Positions 63,616 to 64,000 of a DNA stretch of 64,000 bases are shown one piece after another. Each line of letters begins with the position of its first letter. Position 1 is the stretch's first letter. The stretch is from Oceanisphaera pacifica (lineage in GTDB: Bacteria > Pseudomonadota > Gammaproteobacteria > Enterobacterales > Aeromonadaceae). The notes below the pieces were generated by a model. It had not been told where the DNA came from. It saw nothing but the letters and a program-made list of their open reading frames with translations, and made no database searches. Location: contig NZ_JAGDFX010000016.1 of assembly GCF_017498065.1 (NCBI RefSeq), positions 1 to 64,000 of the forward strand. Direction: 5' to 3'. The position numbers were made by a program, and so were the translations under genes.

Positions 63616-64000
63616 GGCTGCCATACTCCCACGCTTTCACTCACATCTTTGATTGCTTCCCGAATACGCGTATACGTTGCACATCGGCAGAGGTTGCCTG
63701 CCATCGCAAGATCGATCGCATGATCATTGATTGATGTCTGGTCGTTCAGCAAAGCCAAAGCCGACATGATCTGGCCTGACTGGCAATACCCGCACTGCGC
63801 CACCTCATGGTCCAACCAAGCGCGCTGCACCTTTCGAGCCAAGGGCTTTTCAGAAATACCTTAAATCGTTGTTATTTCTTGCCCTGCAACACTTTGAACC
63901 GGCAACACACAAGAGCGGACAGGTTTCCCGTCCATATGAACCGTGCACGCGCCACACTGGGCGATACCACATCCGAACTTAGTGCCAGTGAGCTTCAAAA
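63612..64000 (-). pseudogene. [2Fe-2S] small subunit with an in-frame stop, cut by window end
   Basis: The minus strand from the window edge reads [20 protein letters not shown] and SCVLPV, the plant-type [2Fe-2S] domain (C-x4-C-x2-C), and then TTI, a TAA at 63861-63863, [19 protein letters not shown] and the second cluster domain ([21 protein letters not shown]). All in one frame. The TAA replaces what is usually a Glu codon. As written the subunit is broken into its two cluster domains; a single base change or a sequencing error would explain it. The start is outside the window. Confidence 0.8.

Overview
The window looks like part of a large plasmid, or plasmid-derived replicon, from a marine gammaproteobacterium. 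The protein families on the right half resemble Marinobacter-type genomes; genus-level placement is a guess from the sequence alone. Two unlike DNAs meet at an IS3-family element near 33.1-34.7 kb. The left part is visibly AT-richer and carries plasmid functions. The right part is GC-rich and carries envelope, redox and aldehyde-detoxification operons. Genes are truncated on both sides of the IS3 element (a hipA-like kinase and a histidine kinase), and I see no target duplication, so it probably marks a rearrangement.

Layout. 1-3.6 kb: a 56-bp tandem repeat and a graveyard of transposase remnants (ISAs1, IS1634, IS66, TnpB) around one unrecognised gene. 3.7-5.2 kb: a compact copy of the phage P22 immI layout: Mnt-like and Arc-like repressors, divergent, with twin operators between them and an antirepressor downstream of arc. 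5.6-9.2 kb: a replicon with an RctB-like initiator, a Dam-site cluster, seven 21-22-bp iterons, DnaA-box-like sites, an inverted iteron and eleven 53-bp repeats that each contain the iteron core. 9.3-9.6 kb: a dead relBE pair. 10.1-20.9 kb: cargo with an AAA ATPase, a Fic protein with an altered motif, and a type I restriction-modification cluster (hsdM, hsdS, hsdR). That cluster contains an unrecognised ATPase plus small-protein pair and is bounded on both sides by related long hairpins. 21.2-24.8 kb: parA/parB with a 17-bp palindrome on both sides (also at 9977) that probably serves as parS. 25.1-32.3 kb: two soluble chemoreceptors, a frameshifted GGDEF-EAL gene and a tyrosine recombinase with a small partner.

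Right half. 34.7-39.3 kb: a gtrA / GT2 / ArnT-like glycosyltransferase operon ending in a two-component system whose kinase has lost its ATPase domain. 39.4-47.2 kb: a VIT-family transporter, a BON lipoprotein, a ferric-reductase-like flavoprotein, a QseBC-like two-component system, and a divergent operon of PepSY, DUF2271 and PepSY-flavodoxin-reductase proteins. 47.3-49.3 kb: transporter debris with an IS630 insertion. 49.6-64.0 kb: thirteen genes on the minus strand for handling aldehydes and electrophiles: a periplasmic molybdenum oxidase with cytochrome c and XdhC, then an aldehyde dehydrogenase, OsmC/Ohr, Fe-alcohol dehydrogenase, enone reductases, old yellow enzyme, DJ-1/PfpI, an aldo-keto reductase and an MFS pump. 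Three TAGAC-N5-GTCTA-like dyads lie upstream of two of these genes. The [2Fe-2S] subunit of the oxidase carries an in-frame stop codon and runs off the window end.

All calls come from reading the sequence; no database search was run.
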